The notes: generated by a model not told the origin, from the letters alone. A DNA stretch of 64,000 bases from RYN-230 sp963793825 (GCA_963793825.1 CAWCBE010000012.1:1-64000); one strand, 5' to 3'; counted from the stretch's first letter, positions 25,186 to 34,995 are shown. Numbers and translations are program-made.

Positions 25186-26708
25186 TCACTCGACCCGGGA
25201 CAGCGCCGCGGCGGGCCGCAGCCGGGCCGCCCGCCAGCCGCCGAACGAGCCGGCGATGAGGCCGCCCGCGATGGCCAGCACCACGGCCAGGAGCACGGCG
25301 CTGAGGGTGACCGGCGCGCTGAGATGGACGGTCACCGTATGGCTGGCGTCGCGGGCCAGCGAACTGAAGAACCCGCCCGGCCGGCCGGCCCCGCGCCGCC
25401 GCCCGTGCCACCGAACCCGCCCGTGCCACCGAACCCGCCCGCGCCGCCGAAGCCGCCCGGCCCGAAGGCCCGCGCCCCGCCGGGCGTGGCCGAGCCGGTG
25501 GTCGGGCCGATCGAGGCGGTCAGCGGCCGGGCGAGCCTGGACACCAGGGCCGCCCCGGCGAAGCCGAGCGCGACCCCGGCGACCCCGCCGACCACCCCGA
25601 TGACGAGCGACTCGCCCATCACCTGCCCGACGATCCGGCGGCTGCGCCAGCCGAGCGCCTTCAGCGTGCCGAACTCACGGACCCGGCGCGACACCGCCGC
25701 CCCGGTCAGCAGGCTGGCCAGCAGGAAGGCGGCCACCAGCACCGCGATGGCCAGCCACTTGCCCAGGTTGTTGGCCAGGCTGGAGGCACTGGCCAGGGAC
25801 CCGGTCACCTGGCTGGCCAGGTCGCTGGAGTTGGTCACGGTGGCCGAGGGCAGCAGCGACGAGATCTCCGTGGATACCCCGCCGATGTGGCCCGCATTGC
25901 TGGCTGTCACGTAGATCGTGTTCACGTCGTTCTTCATGTTCGCCAGGGCCTGGGCGCGGCCCAGCGGGATGAAGGTGTCGGTGGCGTTGGCCGAGGCGGG
26001 CACGCTGACGATGCCGATGACCTTGAAGCTGGTGCCGGCCACGGTGAGCGCCGATCCGGTGGACAGCTTGCTGGACGAGGCGTAGTTGGAGTTCACCACG
26101 GCCACGTTGGCGCTGGCGTCCGCGCTGGTGAACGTCCGGCCCGACGACAGCTTGGCCGAGCTGAGCGGGCCCAGCTCGCCGCTGGCCAGGTCCACCCCGT
26201 CCACCGTGAACGTCGAGACGTTGAAGTTGGACCGGAAGCTGCCGCCGCCCCCGCCGGGCGCGCCGCCGAAGCCGCCGCCGGTGTTGACGGCCGGTACCGT
26301 CCCGGTGATCACCCGGTCGGTGAGCGTGAGCCCGCCCGCCGCCGCCGCCACGTTCTTCAGCCGGGCTACCGAGCTGACGTCCGCGGCGGTGAGGTTGCCC
26401 AGGCCGAACGCGGCCAGGGTGTCAATGTGGATCTTGGATCCGGCGGCGGGCCGGGTCCTGGACCCGATGCGGCCGCCCGCGGAGAACCCGAACCCGTTCC
26501 CGGATCCGGCGGCGGGCGGCCTGGTCACGGTGATGTCGGTGCCGACCCCGTACAGCGAGTGCAGCACCGTGCCCTGGGCGTTCCTGACACCGGTGGCGGC
26601 GGCGGTCACCGTGATCACCAGCCCGATGCCGAGGGCGATGCCGAGCGCGATGAACGCCGACTGCCGGATCCGGCGGCGCAGCTCACGCCGCAGGTATATG
26701 AAGAACAT
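25186..26708 (-). pseudogene. FtsX/MacB-type ABC permease, C-terminal frameshift
   Basis: The permease partner of the ATPase. From ATG 26708 (GAGGAG four bases upstream) it reads one membrane helix (ALGIALGIGLVITVTAAA), a long extracellular MacB-like domain rich in Gly, Ser and Thr, then helices LAIAVLVAAFLLASLL and GESLVIGVVGGVAGVALG. Within a GGFGG-type repeat near 25375-25395 the frame is lost. The last helix (TLSAVLLAVVLAIAGGLIAG, ending ALSRVE with TGA at 25186) is intact in another frame, and one base missing restores it. As read, the protein stops at 25332 without its last helix. The rest of the gene shows no decay, so a sequencing error in a GC-rich run is plausible. Confidence 0.75.
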
Positions 26709-26933
26709 CGGGCTCCTCGGGAAAGGCCTATCCCGGCGTCCGGGCGGATGCGGCCCGGACGCCGGCGCAGGTTGCTGTCGAGCAGGACAAGCCCCGGCAG
26801 GCGCGGCATCGCGCCGGGCCGCGGGCGTGCCAGGTTGATCCTGGCGGCTGTTCCTGAGCAGTTTCTGAGCAGGATCTGCAAGGTGGCCGCGACCCTCGGG
26901 GCCGGGGCCGGCCGCGGGGGCCCGGACAGGCAA

Positions 26934-26971
26934 GAGCCCGGGCCGCCGCGCTGCCGCGGGGGCCCGGGCTC
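26934..26971 (-). terminator. Hairpin ending the hopanoid operon
   Basis: 11-bp perfect arms (GAGCCCGGGCC / GGCCCGGGCTC) with an inner GC-rich partial stem, 19 bases beyond the hpnH stop. Likely the terminator of the hpn operon. Confidence 0.65.
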
Positions 26972-26989
26972 AGCCCGCAGGCCGGGACC

Positions 26990-27994
26990 TCAGACGTTCC
27001 GCATGGCCCGCAGCGACTCACGCAGCGACGACGTGGTGGCCAGCACGGCGGACGGCTCGTAACCACAGTGCGCCATGCAGTTGGCGCACCGCGGGTCCTT
27101 ACCGCGGCCGTAGGAGTCCCAGTCCGTGGTCTCGATCAGTTCCCGGTAGGTCGGCACGTACCCGTCGGCCATCAGGTAGCAGGGCTTCTGCCAGCCGAGC
27201 AGTGAGTAGGACGGGATGCCCCAGGCGGTGCAGCCGAAGTCGGCCTTGCCCTCCAGGAAGTCCAGGAACAGCGGGGTGTGGTTCAGCCGCCACCGCTTCC
27301 GGTTGCCGTTGTCGAACGCCTTGCGGAACAGTTCCCTGGTCTCGGTCACGCCCAGGAAGTGGTCCTGGTCCGGGGCCTTCTCGTAGGCGTAGGCGGGCGA
27401 GATCTGCATCTCGTCGATGCCCAGGTCATCGTTGAGGTAGCTGAGCACGTCGATGACGGTCTGCGGGGTGTCGGTGTTGAAGAACGTGGTGTTCGTGTTG
27501 ACCTTGAACCCGCGCTCCTTGGCCATCTTGATCGCCGCGACGGCCTCGTCGAACACGCCTTCCTTGCAGACCGACTCGTCGTGCCGCTCGCGCAGCCCGT
27601 CGATGTGCACCACCCAGGCGAAGTACGGCGACGGCTTGAACTTGTCGAGCTTCTTGGGCATGAGCAGCGCGTTGGTGCACAGGAAGACGAACTTCTTCCG
27701 CTTGATCAGCTCGCCGACCAGCACGTCGATCTGCGGGTGCATCAGCGGCTCGCCGCCGGCGATGGACACCATCGGGGCGCCGCACTCGTCGATCGCGGCC
27801 AGCGCCTGCTCGACCGGCATCCGCTGCTTGAGCAGCGTGTGCGGCTGCTGGATCTTCCCGCAGCCCGCGCACTTCAGGTTGCAGGCAAACAACGGCTCCA
27901 GCTCGACCAGCAGCGGGAACTTCTTCTTCCCGGCCAGCTTCTGGCGCATCAGGTACGAGCCGATGCGCATGCTCTGCCGTAGGGAAACACTCAT
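26990..27994 (-). CDS. hpnH: Adenosyl-hopene transferase HpnH
   Basis: A 334-residue radical SAM enzyme that joins the 5'-deoxyadenosyl group to diploptene/hopene, giving adenosylhopane, the first step of side-chain extension. The [4Fe-4S] motif is C38-x3-C42-x2-C45 (FACNLKCAGCGK), followed by the GGE motif (SIAGGEPLMHPQ). The C-terminal Cys cluster (PRCANCMAHCGYEP) is also kept. Length and motifs match HpnH closely. Its ATG overlaps the stop of the upstream fusion gene (27991-27994), so the two are translationally coupled. It is the last gene of the hopanoid operon. Confidence 0.9.
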   Translation of the reverse strand: MSVSLRQSMRIGSYLMRQKLAGKKKFPLLVELEPLFACNLKCAGCGKIQQPHTLLKQRMPVEQALAAIDECGAPMVSIAGGEPLMHPQIDVLVGELIKRKKFVFLCTNALLMPKKLDKFKPSPYFAWVVHIDGLRERHDESVCKEGVFDEAVAAIKMAKERGFKVNTNTTFFNTDTPQTVIDVLSYLNDDLGIDEMQISPAYAYEKAPDQDHFLGVTETRELFRKAFDNGNRKRWRLNHTPLFLDFLEGKADFGCTAWGIPSYSLLGWQKPCYLMADGYVPTYRELIETTDWDSYGRGKDPRCANCMAHCGYEPSAVLATTSSLRESLRAMRNV

Positions 27995-29544
27995 GACTGC
28001 CTAACCTCCTTGGGCAGGCTGAATCGGATGTTCTCCGTGGTGATGACCCGCTCGCTGACCGCCACGCTGCCGAGGCCGCCGAGGGCGGTGACGATGTCGG
28101 CCACCACGGCCGGTGGCGCGGACGCGCCCGCGGTCAGGCCGATCGTGGACACCCCGGCCAGCCAGCCCAGCTCGATGTCGGACGGGCCGTCGATCAGGTG
28201 GGCGGGGCTGCCCGCCCGCTGCGCGGTTTCCACCAGCCGCACAGAGTTCGAGGAGTTCGCCGAGCCGGCCACCAGGACCAGGTCGGCATCGGCGGCGACC
28301 GCGCGCGCGGCGTGCTGCCGGTTGGTGGTGGCGTAGCAGATGTCGTCGCTGCCCGGGGCCCGGGCCTCGGGGAACCGGTCACGCAGCGCCCCGGCGATGC
28401 CGGCCGCCTCGTCCTCGGCCAGCGTGGTCTGCATCAGGTAGGCCACCTTGGCCGGATCCGGCGGCCGCAGGCGGCCGACGTCGGCGGCCGTCTCGACCAG
28501 CGCCACGGATTCCGGGGCCTCGCCGAGGGTGCCCTCGACCTCTTCGTGCCCGGCGTGCCCGATCAGCGCGACCAGGTAGCCATCGGCGGCGAACCGGCGC
28601 GCCTCCGCGTGCACCTTCGCCACCAGCGGGCAGGTCGCGTCCACTGTGGTCAGGCCGCGCCGGTCGGCTTCGGTGCGGACCGCGGGCGCCACGCCGTGTG
28701 CGGAGAACACCACGCGGGCACCGTCCGGCACCTCGCTGAGCTCGTCGACAAAGATCGCGCCCCGCTGCTCCAGCCCGGCCACCACGTGCGAGTTGTGCAC
28801 GATCTGCTTGCGCACGTACACGGGCGCGCCGTGCTGCTCCAGGACCCGTTCCACGATCTGGATGGCCCGCTCCACCCCGGCGCAGAACGAGCGGGGCCCG
28901 GCCAGCAGCACCTGCCGCGGGGCCACGGCCGCGGCCCAGCGGGCCAGCACCGGCCCGGCCGCGCGCAGCGACCGCAGCGCCGCGAGCCCGCCGCCCAGCG
29001 CACCCGGGCGCAGCAACGGCCGGCCCGGGGTGTCTGACACGGCCCGGATCACGGCCAGCGGCCGGCCGGCCGCGGCCCGGGCCAGGGCGGCTGACTCCAG
29101 GTCCGCGACGAGCGCGCCGGTGGCCGCCAGCCGGTCCCGCTCAGCGCCGTGGACCAGGTGGTCCACCGAGACGACCGGGCCCAGCCGGACCCGCAGCCCG
29201 GCGCGGCGCAGTTCCCCGGCCAGCAGCGGGGCCGACGGGCACGGGATAACGGTCTCGCCCTCGCGGACCTCGCTGGCCACCACCAGGTCACCGGGGCGCA
29301 GGTCGCGGGCCAGGCCCCCGCCGGTGCCGGCGATGGCCAGCGCGCCGAACGGGACCTGGCGCAGTGCGGCCGCCCGGTGGCCGGCCCGGCGCGGCCCGTA
29401 CCCGGTGGCCACCACGTGGCCGGCCGCGCCCAGCCCGCGCCGCACGGCCCGGGCCTCGAAGCGCAGCGGCGCGCAGACCAGCAGGCCGCCCTGCGCGACC
29501 GCCTGCTGCTCGGCCCGCGGGCTCGCGGCCAGCACCCGGCTCAT
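27991..29544 (-). CDS. Fusion: HpnG-like nucleosidase and IspH reductase
   Basis: A 517-residue protein of two domains. Residues ~20-205 form a purine-nucleosidase/phosphorylase fold like HpnG (CAPLRFEARAVRRGL; IAGTGGGLARDLRPGDLVVA; ADLESAALARAA with E150; RAVSDTPG with D171), which would remove adenine from adenosylhopane to give ribosylhopane. Residues ~208-517 are a full IspH, HMBPP reductase of the MEP pathway: Fe-S cysteines C221 (FCAGVERA), C305 (DATCPLVAK) and C403 (DICYATTNRQ), catalytic E334/E335 in GHEEVEGT, and SANSSNS. There is no internal stop, frameshift or start between them. It overlaps shc and hpnH by four bases each. The fusion ties precursor supply to side-chain processing. 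Confidence 0.85.
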   Translation of the reverse strand: MSRVLAASPRAEQQAVAQGGLLVCAPLRFEARAVRRGLGAAGHVVATGYGPRRAGHRAAALRQVPFGALAIAGTGGGLARDLRPGDLVVASEVREGETVIPCPSAPLLAGELRRAGLRVRLGPVVSVDHLVHGAERDRLAATGALVADLESAALARAAAGRPLAVIRAVSDTPGRPLLRPGALGGGLAALRSLRAAGPVLARWAAAVAPRQVLLAGPRSFCAGVERAIQIVERVLEQHGAPVYVRKQIVHNSHVVAGLEQRGAIFVDELSEVPDGARVVFSAHGVAPAVRTEADRRGLTTVDATCPLVAKVHAEARRFAADGYLVALIGHAGHEEVEGTLGEAPESVALVETAADVGRLRPPDPAKVAYLMQTTLAEDEAAGIAGALRDRFPEARAPGSDDICYATTNRQHAARAVAADADLVLVAGSANSSNSVRLVETAQRAGSPAHLIDGPSDIELGWLAGVSTIGLTAGASAPPAVVADIVTALGGLGSVAVSERVITTENIRFSLPKEVRQS

Positions 29545-31493
29545 GCCCGGCCTGCCACGTACCGGCCGAGCGCGCTCAGCGGGAAGACCAGGCGGTAGAG
29601 GTGGTAGTTGATGTAGAAGTCACCGGGGAAGCCGGTCCCGGTGTACTGCGGCTCATCCCAGCCGCCGTCACTGCGCTGGCGGGAGGCCAGCCAGCGGATG
29701 CCCGCCTCGGCCGCCGGGCCGGGTGGCCCCGCGGCCAGCAGCGCCAGCAGCGCCCACGCGGTCTGCGATGCGGTCGAGGTGCCCTGCCCGGCCAGCGATG
29801 GGTCGTCGTAGGAGCGCAGGTCCTCCCCCCAGCCGCCGTCGGGGTTCTGGCAGGCTTCCAGCCAGGCCACGGCGCGCTGGATGGCCGGCTTGGCGGCCGG
29901 CACGCCCGCCGCGATGAGCGCGGGCACCACGGCACCGGTGCCGTACACGTAGTTGGCGCCCCACCGGCCGAACCACGACCCGTCCGGCTCCTGGGCGCGG
30001 AGCAGCCAGACCACGCCGCGGCGGGCGGCCCGGCTGCCGGCCAGGCCCTCGGCGGCGAGCGCCTCGACGACATGCGCGGTCACGTCGGCGGACGGCGGGT
30101 CGATGACTGCGCCGAAGTCACAGAACGGCAGCTTGGTCACCAGCCGGGAGGTGTTGTCGGCGTCGAACGCCCCCCAGCCGCCGTCCTTGGACTGCATGCC
30201 GGTGATCCAGCGCAGCCCGCGGCCGATGGCGGGGTGGCGGCCGCCCGGCCCGGCCGTGCCCGGCGCGGTCCGGCGCAGCGCCAGCACGGCCTCCGCGGTG
30301 TCGTCGATGTCGGGATAGCCGTCGTTGTCGAACTCGAAGGCCCAGCCGCCCGGGGCCAGGGCGGGACGGCGCACCTGCCAGTCACCGGGCCCGGGGACCT
30401 CCTCCGCGAGCAGCCAGTCCGCCGCCCGGGCCAGGGCGGGATGATCCGGCGGCAGCCCCGCGTCGGCCAGGGCCACGACGGCCAGCACCGTGTCCCAGAC
30501 CGGGGACTGGCACGCCTCCAGCCGGCGGATCCGGCCCTCGGGCGTGTCCTCCCAGATGGTGAAGCGGTCCAGGCCGGCCAGCCCGCGCTGCATCACCGGG
30601 TGGCCCAGCTCGTAGCCGAGCAGGTGCAGGGCTATCAGTGAGTAGACCCAGGGCGGCTGGATGCCGCCCCAGCAGCCGTCCCGCTCCTGCCGGGCGATGA
30701 TCCAGTCGGCGCAGCGGCGCAGGGCCGCGCGGCGCATCGCCTGGACCGGCCGCAGCCCGAGGCCATGGCGCTGCGCCAGGTGCAGTGCCCGGTCCAGGCC
30801 GCCGAACGCCAGGTCCCAGCCGGTCCGGTCCGCGGCCTGAGCCGACTTGCGGGCCGCCGGGTGGCCTGACGGGGGATCAGCCACCCGGATCTCGTCCAGG
30901 CCGAAGGGGAGGGACCGGACCGGCCGGAGCGAGCCCACCACGGTCAGCGGCACGATCGTCTGCCGCGCCCAGCAGGCCCAGTCGTACACATTAAGCGGCA
31001 TCCAGGTGGGCAGGTACACCATTTCCGGAGGCATGACGGGAAGGTCATCCCAGGACCACTGGCCGAACAGGGCGAGCCAGATGCGGGTGAAGACGCGCGT
31101 CGCCGCGATGCCGCCCCGGCCCCGGATCCACTCGGCCGCCGCTGTCATGTGCGGCGCGCCGGGGAGATGGCCGGCCAGCCGCAGCGCGACGTAGGCCTCG
31201 ACGGTGGTGGACAGGTCGCCGGGGCCGCCGAAGAAATTCGCCCAGGTGCCGTCGGCCCGCTGCTGCGAGGCGATCCACCGGCCCGCCGCCGCGGTCTCCT
31301 CCTCGGCACGGATGCCCAGGAACTCGCGGAGCAGCAGGTCCTCCGCGTCCATCGTGACGTTGGTCTCCAGCTCGCCCTGCCACCAGCCCGGCTCGCGCTG
31401 CAGGCTCAGCAAGTAGTCACGCGCCCGGGCCAGTGCCCTTTCAGCGCCAGATAGCTCAGCCGAATCACCGGGCCGCGTGTGCGTCACTGTCAT
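29541..31493 (-). CDS. shc: Squalene-hopene cyclase
   Basis: A 650-residue cyclase converting squalene to hopene (diploptene) at the membrane. It has several QW repeats (for example EPGWWQGELETNV, QRADGTWANFFGG, QERDGCWGGIQPP, QSKDGGWGAFDADN, QEPDGSWFGRWG, QNPDGGWGEDL). The catalytic acid motif DxDD is D395-I-D397-D398 in YPDIDDTAEAV. Length is normal for the family. It overlaps the fusion gene downstream by four bases and is separated from the polyprenyl synthase by about 108 bases. The GTG/ATG start at 31493 gives MTVTHTRPGDSAE. Confidence 0.95.
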   Translation of the reverse strand: MTVTHTRPGDSAELSGAERALARARDYLLSLQREPGWWQGELETNVTMDAEDLLLREFLGIRAEEETAAAGRWIASQQRADGTWANFFGGPGDLSTTVEAYVALRLAGHLPGAPHMTAAAEWIRGRGGIAATRVFTRIWLALFGQWSWDDLPVMPPEMVYLPTWMPLNVYDWACWARQTIVPLTVVGSLRPVRSLPFGLDEIRVADPPSGHPAARKSAQAADRTGWDLAFGGLDRALHLAQRHGLGLRPVQAMRRAALRRCADWIIARQERDGCWGGIQPPWVYSLIALHLLGYELGHPVMQRGLAGLDRFTIWEDTPEGRIRRLEACQSPVWDTVLAVVALADAGLPPDHPALARAADWLLAEEVPGPGDWQVRRPALAPGGWAFEFDNDGYPDIDDTAEAVLALRRTAPGTAGPGGRHPAIGRGLRWITGMQSKDGGWGAFDADNTSRLVTKLPFCDFGAVIDPPSADVTAHVVEALAAEGLAGSRAARRGVVWLLRAQEPDGSWFGRWGANYVYGTGAVVPALIAAGVPAAKPAIQRAVAWLEACQNPDGGWGEDLRSYDDPSLAGQGTSTASQTAWALLALLAAGPPGPAAEAGIRWLASRQRSDGGWDEPQYTGTGFPGDFYINYHLYRLVFPLSALGRYVAGRA

Positions 31494-31601
31494 CGTCTCA
31501 CCTCACCTTCATCACAAAGCCCCGCACCGGAACCAGGCCGCAACGGCCACGCGCTACCCGCTACCGCCGCGTCCTGGCCGCGGGTACGGTGGCCGGACTG
31601 C

Positions 31602-32597
31602 TCACCACTGGCGGGCCGTGATGAACTCGGCGATGCCCGCGAACTCGGCCCGCACGTCCTGCGGCATGTCGGTCTCGGTCAGGCAGTTCTCGGCCGCGGC
31701 CAGCTGGGCCGCCGCCTCGCCCTCGGTCCAGCTCTTCCCGCCGGCCTCCTCGACCAGCCGGGCCGCGAGCACCAGGTCCTCCTCACTCAGCTGGCCTGGC
31801 CGGGCCAGCAGCGCGGCCAGCTCCGTCCCGGCCGGGGTGCCCGCCGACAGCGCCGCCACCACCGGCAGCGACTTCTTCCTGGCCCGCAGGTCGGCGCGCA
31901 CTGGCTTGCCCGTCACCTCAGGAGCACCCCAGATGCCCAGCAGGTCGTCGGTGAGCTGGAAGGCCTGCCCGGCGTGGGCACCGAAGCCGGCCAGCCCCAT
32001 GGCGAGCTCAGGTGGCGCGCCGACGTGGATGGCGCCGATACTGCAGGCGCAGGCCATCAGCGCCGCCGTCTTATCGCTCGCCATGGTCTGGCACTCGGCC
32101 AGGGTCACGTCGTCACGCTGCTCGAACGCGAGGTCCGCGCCCTGCCCGGCGATCAGCCGGAGCACGGCGGCGGACAGGCAGCGGGCCGCCCACACACCGC
32201 GGGCGGCCGTGTCCTCCAGCAGGATGTCCTGGGCCAGCGCCAGCAGGGCGTCACCGGCCAGGATGGCCGCGCCCACCCCGTGCACCGTCCACGCGGTCGG
32301 GCGGTGCCGGCGCTCGGTGTCGCCGTCCATGATGTCGTCGTGCAGCAGCGAGAAGTTGTGCACCAGCTCGACCGCGACCGCGGCCGGGACGCCGCGTTCG
32401 GGCGCGGCGCCCGCCGCCCGCGCCGACAGCAGCGCCAGTGCGGGCCGCAGCGCCTTGCCGGCCCCGCTGCCGTCCAGGCCCAGGTGGTAGGCGGCGACCG
32501 TGCGCACCTCCGGGCTGAGCCGGTCCACCGCCGCGGCGATCCCGGGCCCGACGAGGTCACGCGCGGTCTCCACGCCCGCGGGCATGACGGCGGTCAC
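31602..32597 (-). CDS. Polyprenyl diphosphate synthase
   Basis: A 331-residue trans-prenyltransferase that condenses IPP with allylic diphosphates, probably giving FPP for squalene synthesis. The first Asp-rich motif is LLHDDIMDGD (DDxxD), with RRHRPTAWTVHG following; the second is AFQLTDDLLGIWG (DDxxG, truncated compared with DDxxD, common in actinobacteria). GTG 32597 is chosen because it overlaps the hpnE stop as GTGA; ATG 32585 is an alternative. The C-terminal tail has AAENCLTETDMPQ. Chain length cannot be read from sequence with certainty. Confidence 0.85.
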   Translation of the reverse strand: MTAVMPAGVETARDLVGPGIAAAVDRLSPEVRTVAAYHLGLDGSGAGKALRPALALLSARAAGAAPERGVPAAVAVELVHNFSLLHDDIMDGDTERRHRPTAWTVHGVGAAILAGDALLALAQDILLEDTAARGVWAARCLSAAVLRLIAGQGADLAFEQRDDVTLAECQTMASDKTAALMACACSIGAIHVGAPPELAMGLAGFGAHAGQAFQLTDDLLGIWGAPEVTGKPVRADLRARKKSLPVVAALSAGTPAGTELAALLARPGQLSEEDLVLAARLVEEAGGKSWTEGEAAAQLAAAENCLTETDMPQDVRAEFAGIAEFITARQW

Positions 32598-34054
32598 GAC
32601 GACGCCCCGGCGACGGCGGCGGCCCGGCCTGCGGCCCGGATGCCACCACCCGTCCCTGCTACCTGGCGCCGCAGCTCTCGCGCTGCGATAAGTCCGCTTC
32701 GCACGGCTCCCTCCATCGTGTCCGGCCAGCCGGTATCGGTCCACGCGCCCGCGAGCACCAGGCCGGCCATCCCGGTCCTGGCTCCAGGCCGCTTCTCGCC
32801 ACACCCAGGGACCTGCCGGAACGTGGCCCGGCGTTCCCTGGTGACGAAAAAGTCAATGATCCGCGCCTCACGGGCCGCGGGAAAGAGCTCCTGCAGCGCG
32901 GGCACGAAACGGTCCCGCAGCGTCGCGGCGGGGGTGTCCACCATGTCGTCGGCGGCCGACACCGAGACCGCCAGGTACTGCCCGGCGCCCAGCCCGGACG
33001 GGCGGGTCCGGTCGAAGACCCACTGCACCGGGGAGTCCACGGCCGCCGCGAACGGCAGCCGGGTGACCTTCCGGTCGTAGATCACGTGCACGTTGACGAT
33101 CGGCGAGGCGCCCAGCTCGCTCCAGCCGGCCACCCCGGCCTGGCCCAGTGCCGCGCCGGCGGGCAGCAGCCGGGCCGCCGGGCCCGGCGGCACGGCCAGC
33201 ACGACCCCGGACGCCGGCCGGATCTCCGCAGGCTCCGGGCCGCCCCGGTCGGCCAGTTCCACACCGAAGCCGCCGCCGGGCAGCGGGCGCACCGCGGCCA
33301 CCTTGGCCCCCAGCCGCACGGCCGCGCCCAGCCGGGCCAGCAGCCGGCCGCCCGCCTCGCCGTGCAGCTCGCCGAGCGGTACCGCGGGCACGCCGATGTC
33401 GGCGGCATCCCGCGCCCCGAGCAGGGCAGTCCGTACCACCGTCGCCGCCAGCGACAGGCTGGCGTCGTCGCCGCCGATATTCAGCGCCGAGACGGTGAAC
33501 AGGTCCCACAGCCGCCGCCGGGCCCGCTCACCCTGCCCGCGGGCGGCCAGCCAGTCCCCCAGCCGCTGGGCGTCCACCCCGGGCCGGGCCGGGTCCACGA
33601 ACCGCATGGCCAGGGCGGCCCGGGTGACCCGCAGCCGCTCCGCCGGTGACAGCAGCGCGTAGCGGGCCAGCGCGCCGCCCATGTGCAGCGGGCCGGGCAG
33701 CCGGTTGCGCCGCAGCCGGGCCCGGCCGCCCGGGCTGAGCACGGTGACGTCGAAGCGCTCCTGCAGCGACACCGAGCCGGACATGCCGAGCCGGTCGATC
33801 AGCCCCTGGTAGGCCGTGCAGCAGCGGAGGAACACGTGCTGGCCGTTGTCCACGATCAGGCCGTCCCGGCTGAACGAGGTGGTGGCCCCGCCCAGCCGCG
33901 GCCTGGCCTCCAGCACGGTCACCGGCAGGCCGGCCTCGCGCAGCGCGATGGCCGCGGTCAGGCCGGCCAGCCCGCCGCCCACCACCACGACGCCCGGGCC
34001 CGGCTCCGCCGGGCCGCGGCCGGGCTCGGCCACCGGTCGCTCCTCGCGGATCAT
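32594..34054 (-). CDS. hpnE: Hydroxysqualene dehydroxylase HpnE
   Basis: A 486-residue FAD amine-oxidase-fold enzyme that removes the hydroxyl of hydroxysqualene to give squalene. The FAD motif is VVVVGGGLAGLTAAIALREAG, followed by LEARPRLGGATTSF and DGLIVDNGQHVFLRCCTAY, both diagnostic of HpnE. The C-terminal flavin motif is GLVLAGAWTDTGWPDTMEGA. ATG 34054 overlaps the hpnD stop (ATGA) and is preferred to any upstream codon. It overlaps the polyprenyl synthase start, so all are coupled. Confidence 0.9.
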   Translation of the reverse strand: MIREERPVAEPGRGPAEPGPGVVVVGGGLAGLTAAIALREAGLPVTVLEARPRLGGATTSFSRDGLIVDNGQHVFLRCCTAYQGLIDRLGMSGSVSLQERFDVTVLSPGGRARLRRNRLPGPLHMGGALARYALLSPAERLRVTRAALAMRFVDPARPGVDAQRLGDWLAARGQGERARRRLWDLFTVSALNIGGDDASLSLAATVVRTALLGARDAADIGVPAVPLGELHGEAGGRLLARLGAAVRLGAKVAAVRPLPGGGFGVELADRGGPEPAEIRPASGVVLAVPPGPAARLLPAGAALGQAGVAGWSELGASPIVNVHVIYDRKVTRLPFAAAVDSPVQWVFDRTRPSGLGAGQYLAVSVSAADDMVDTPAATLRDRFVPALQELFPAAREARIIDFFVTRERRATFRQVPGCGEKRPGARTGMAGLVLAGAWTDTGWPDTMEGAVRSGLIAARELRRQVAGTGGGIRAAGRAAAVAGASS

Positions 34055-34995
34055 TGCGGCGCTCCTGCCGTCGGGGCCGCCTGGCGCGGTGCGGGGCGGC
34101 CCGCCCGCAGCGCCGCGCCCGCCAGCGACCGGGCGGCCACCATGGCCTTCTGGCCGGGTGAGAGGGACACGCGCCGCTGCAGCACCGCCTCCGGGGCGGC
34201 CGCGATGTCCTGCAGCAGCCGGAAGTAGATCCCGGCCATGGCCCCGGTGCAGGCCGCGCTCCGGCGGTCCAGCAGCGGCATGAGGCGCAGCCCGCGCGCG
34301 TACCAGTCGCGGGCCCGCTCGGCCTCGAACAGCACCAGGCTGGTCAGCTTGGGGTCGGCGGCCGGCCAGCCGGAGCCATTCGGGCGCAGCGCGGCCCCGA
34401 ACCGGTCGAAGTCCTCGGACGGCAGGTAGACGCGGCCGGACCGGTAGTCCTCGCGGATATCCCGGAGGATGTTGGTGAGCTGGAGCGCCACGCCGAGCGC
34501 ATCGGCGAGCGGCTCGGCGGTGGCCACGTCCGTGGTGCCGAACACGCCGAGCGAGAGCCGCCCGATGGACCCGGCCACGCAGCGGCAGTAGTGCCGCAGG
34601 TCCTCGAAGGTCGGGTAGCTGGTGCCGCGGACGTCGGCCTCGCACCCGTCGATCAGCTCGCCGAAGGCCTGCAGCGGGATGGGAAACCGGTGGCCCGCGT
34701 CGGCCAGCGCCACCAGCACCGGGTCGGCGCGCAGTGCCGGGTCATCCGGGCTGGGACGGTCACCCCCGCCGCCGGTGAGCCGGTCGGCGCTGGCCCGGGC
34801 CTGCTCCAGGGCGGTCAGCTTCTGCGCCGCGGGCAGCTCCCCGTCTCCGATGTCGTCGATGCGGCGCGCGAACGCGTAGACGGCCGACAGCGCCCGCCGC
34901 TTCGGCGGGGGCAGCAGCCGGATGCCATAAGAGAAGTTGCGCGCCTGTGACCAGGTGATCTCTTCGCAGTGGCGGTAGGCGGCCAGCACGTCCAT
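34051..34995 (-). CDS. hpnD: Presqualene diphosphate synthase HpnD
   Basis: A 314-residue squalene/phytoene synthase-family protein that condenses two FPP molecules to presqualene diphosphate. It has ARNFSYGIRLLPPPKRRAL, the first Asp-rich motif RRIDDIGDGELP, and the second, LTNILRDIREDYRSGRVYLP. ATG 34995 is chosen over 35016 because GGGAGG sits 7 bases upstream; it lies 5 bases after the hpnC stop. The overlap with hpnE is four bases. Pairing with hpnC and hpnE identifies it as HpnD and not as a phytoene synthase. Confidence 0.9.
   Translation of the reverse strand: MDVLAAYRHCEEITWSQARNFSYGIRLLPPPKRRALSAVYAFARRIDDIGDGELPAAQKLTALEQARASADRLTGGGGDRPSPDDPALRADPVLVALADAGHRFPIPLQAFGELIDGCEADVRGTSYPTFEDLRHYCRCVAGSIGRLSLGVFGTTDVATAEPLADALGVALQLTNILRDIREDYRSGRVYLPSEDFDRFGAALRPNGSGWPAADPKLTSLVLFEAERARDWYARGLRLMPLLDRRSAACTGAMAGIYFRLLQDIAAAPEAVLQRRVSLSPGQKAMVAARSLAGAALRAGRPAPRQAAPTAGAPQ

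Noticed and set aside
34055..34645. Longer HpnE product starting near 34645
   Set aside because: The extra part overlaps hpnD in another frame and has no FAD-protein features; ATG 34054 overlapping the hpnD stop gives the normal N-terminus.
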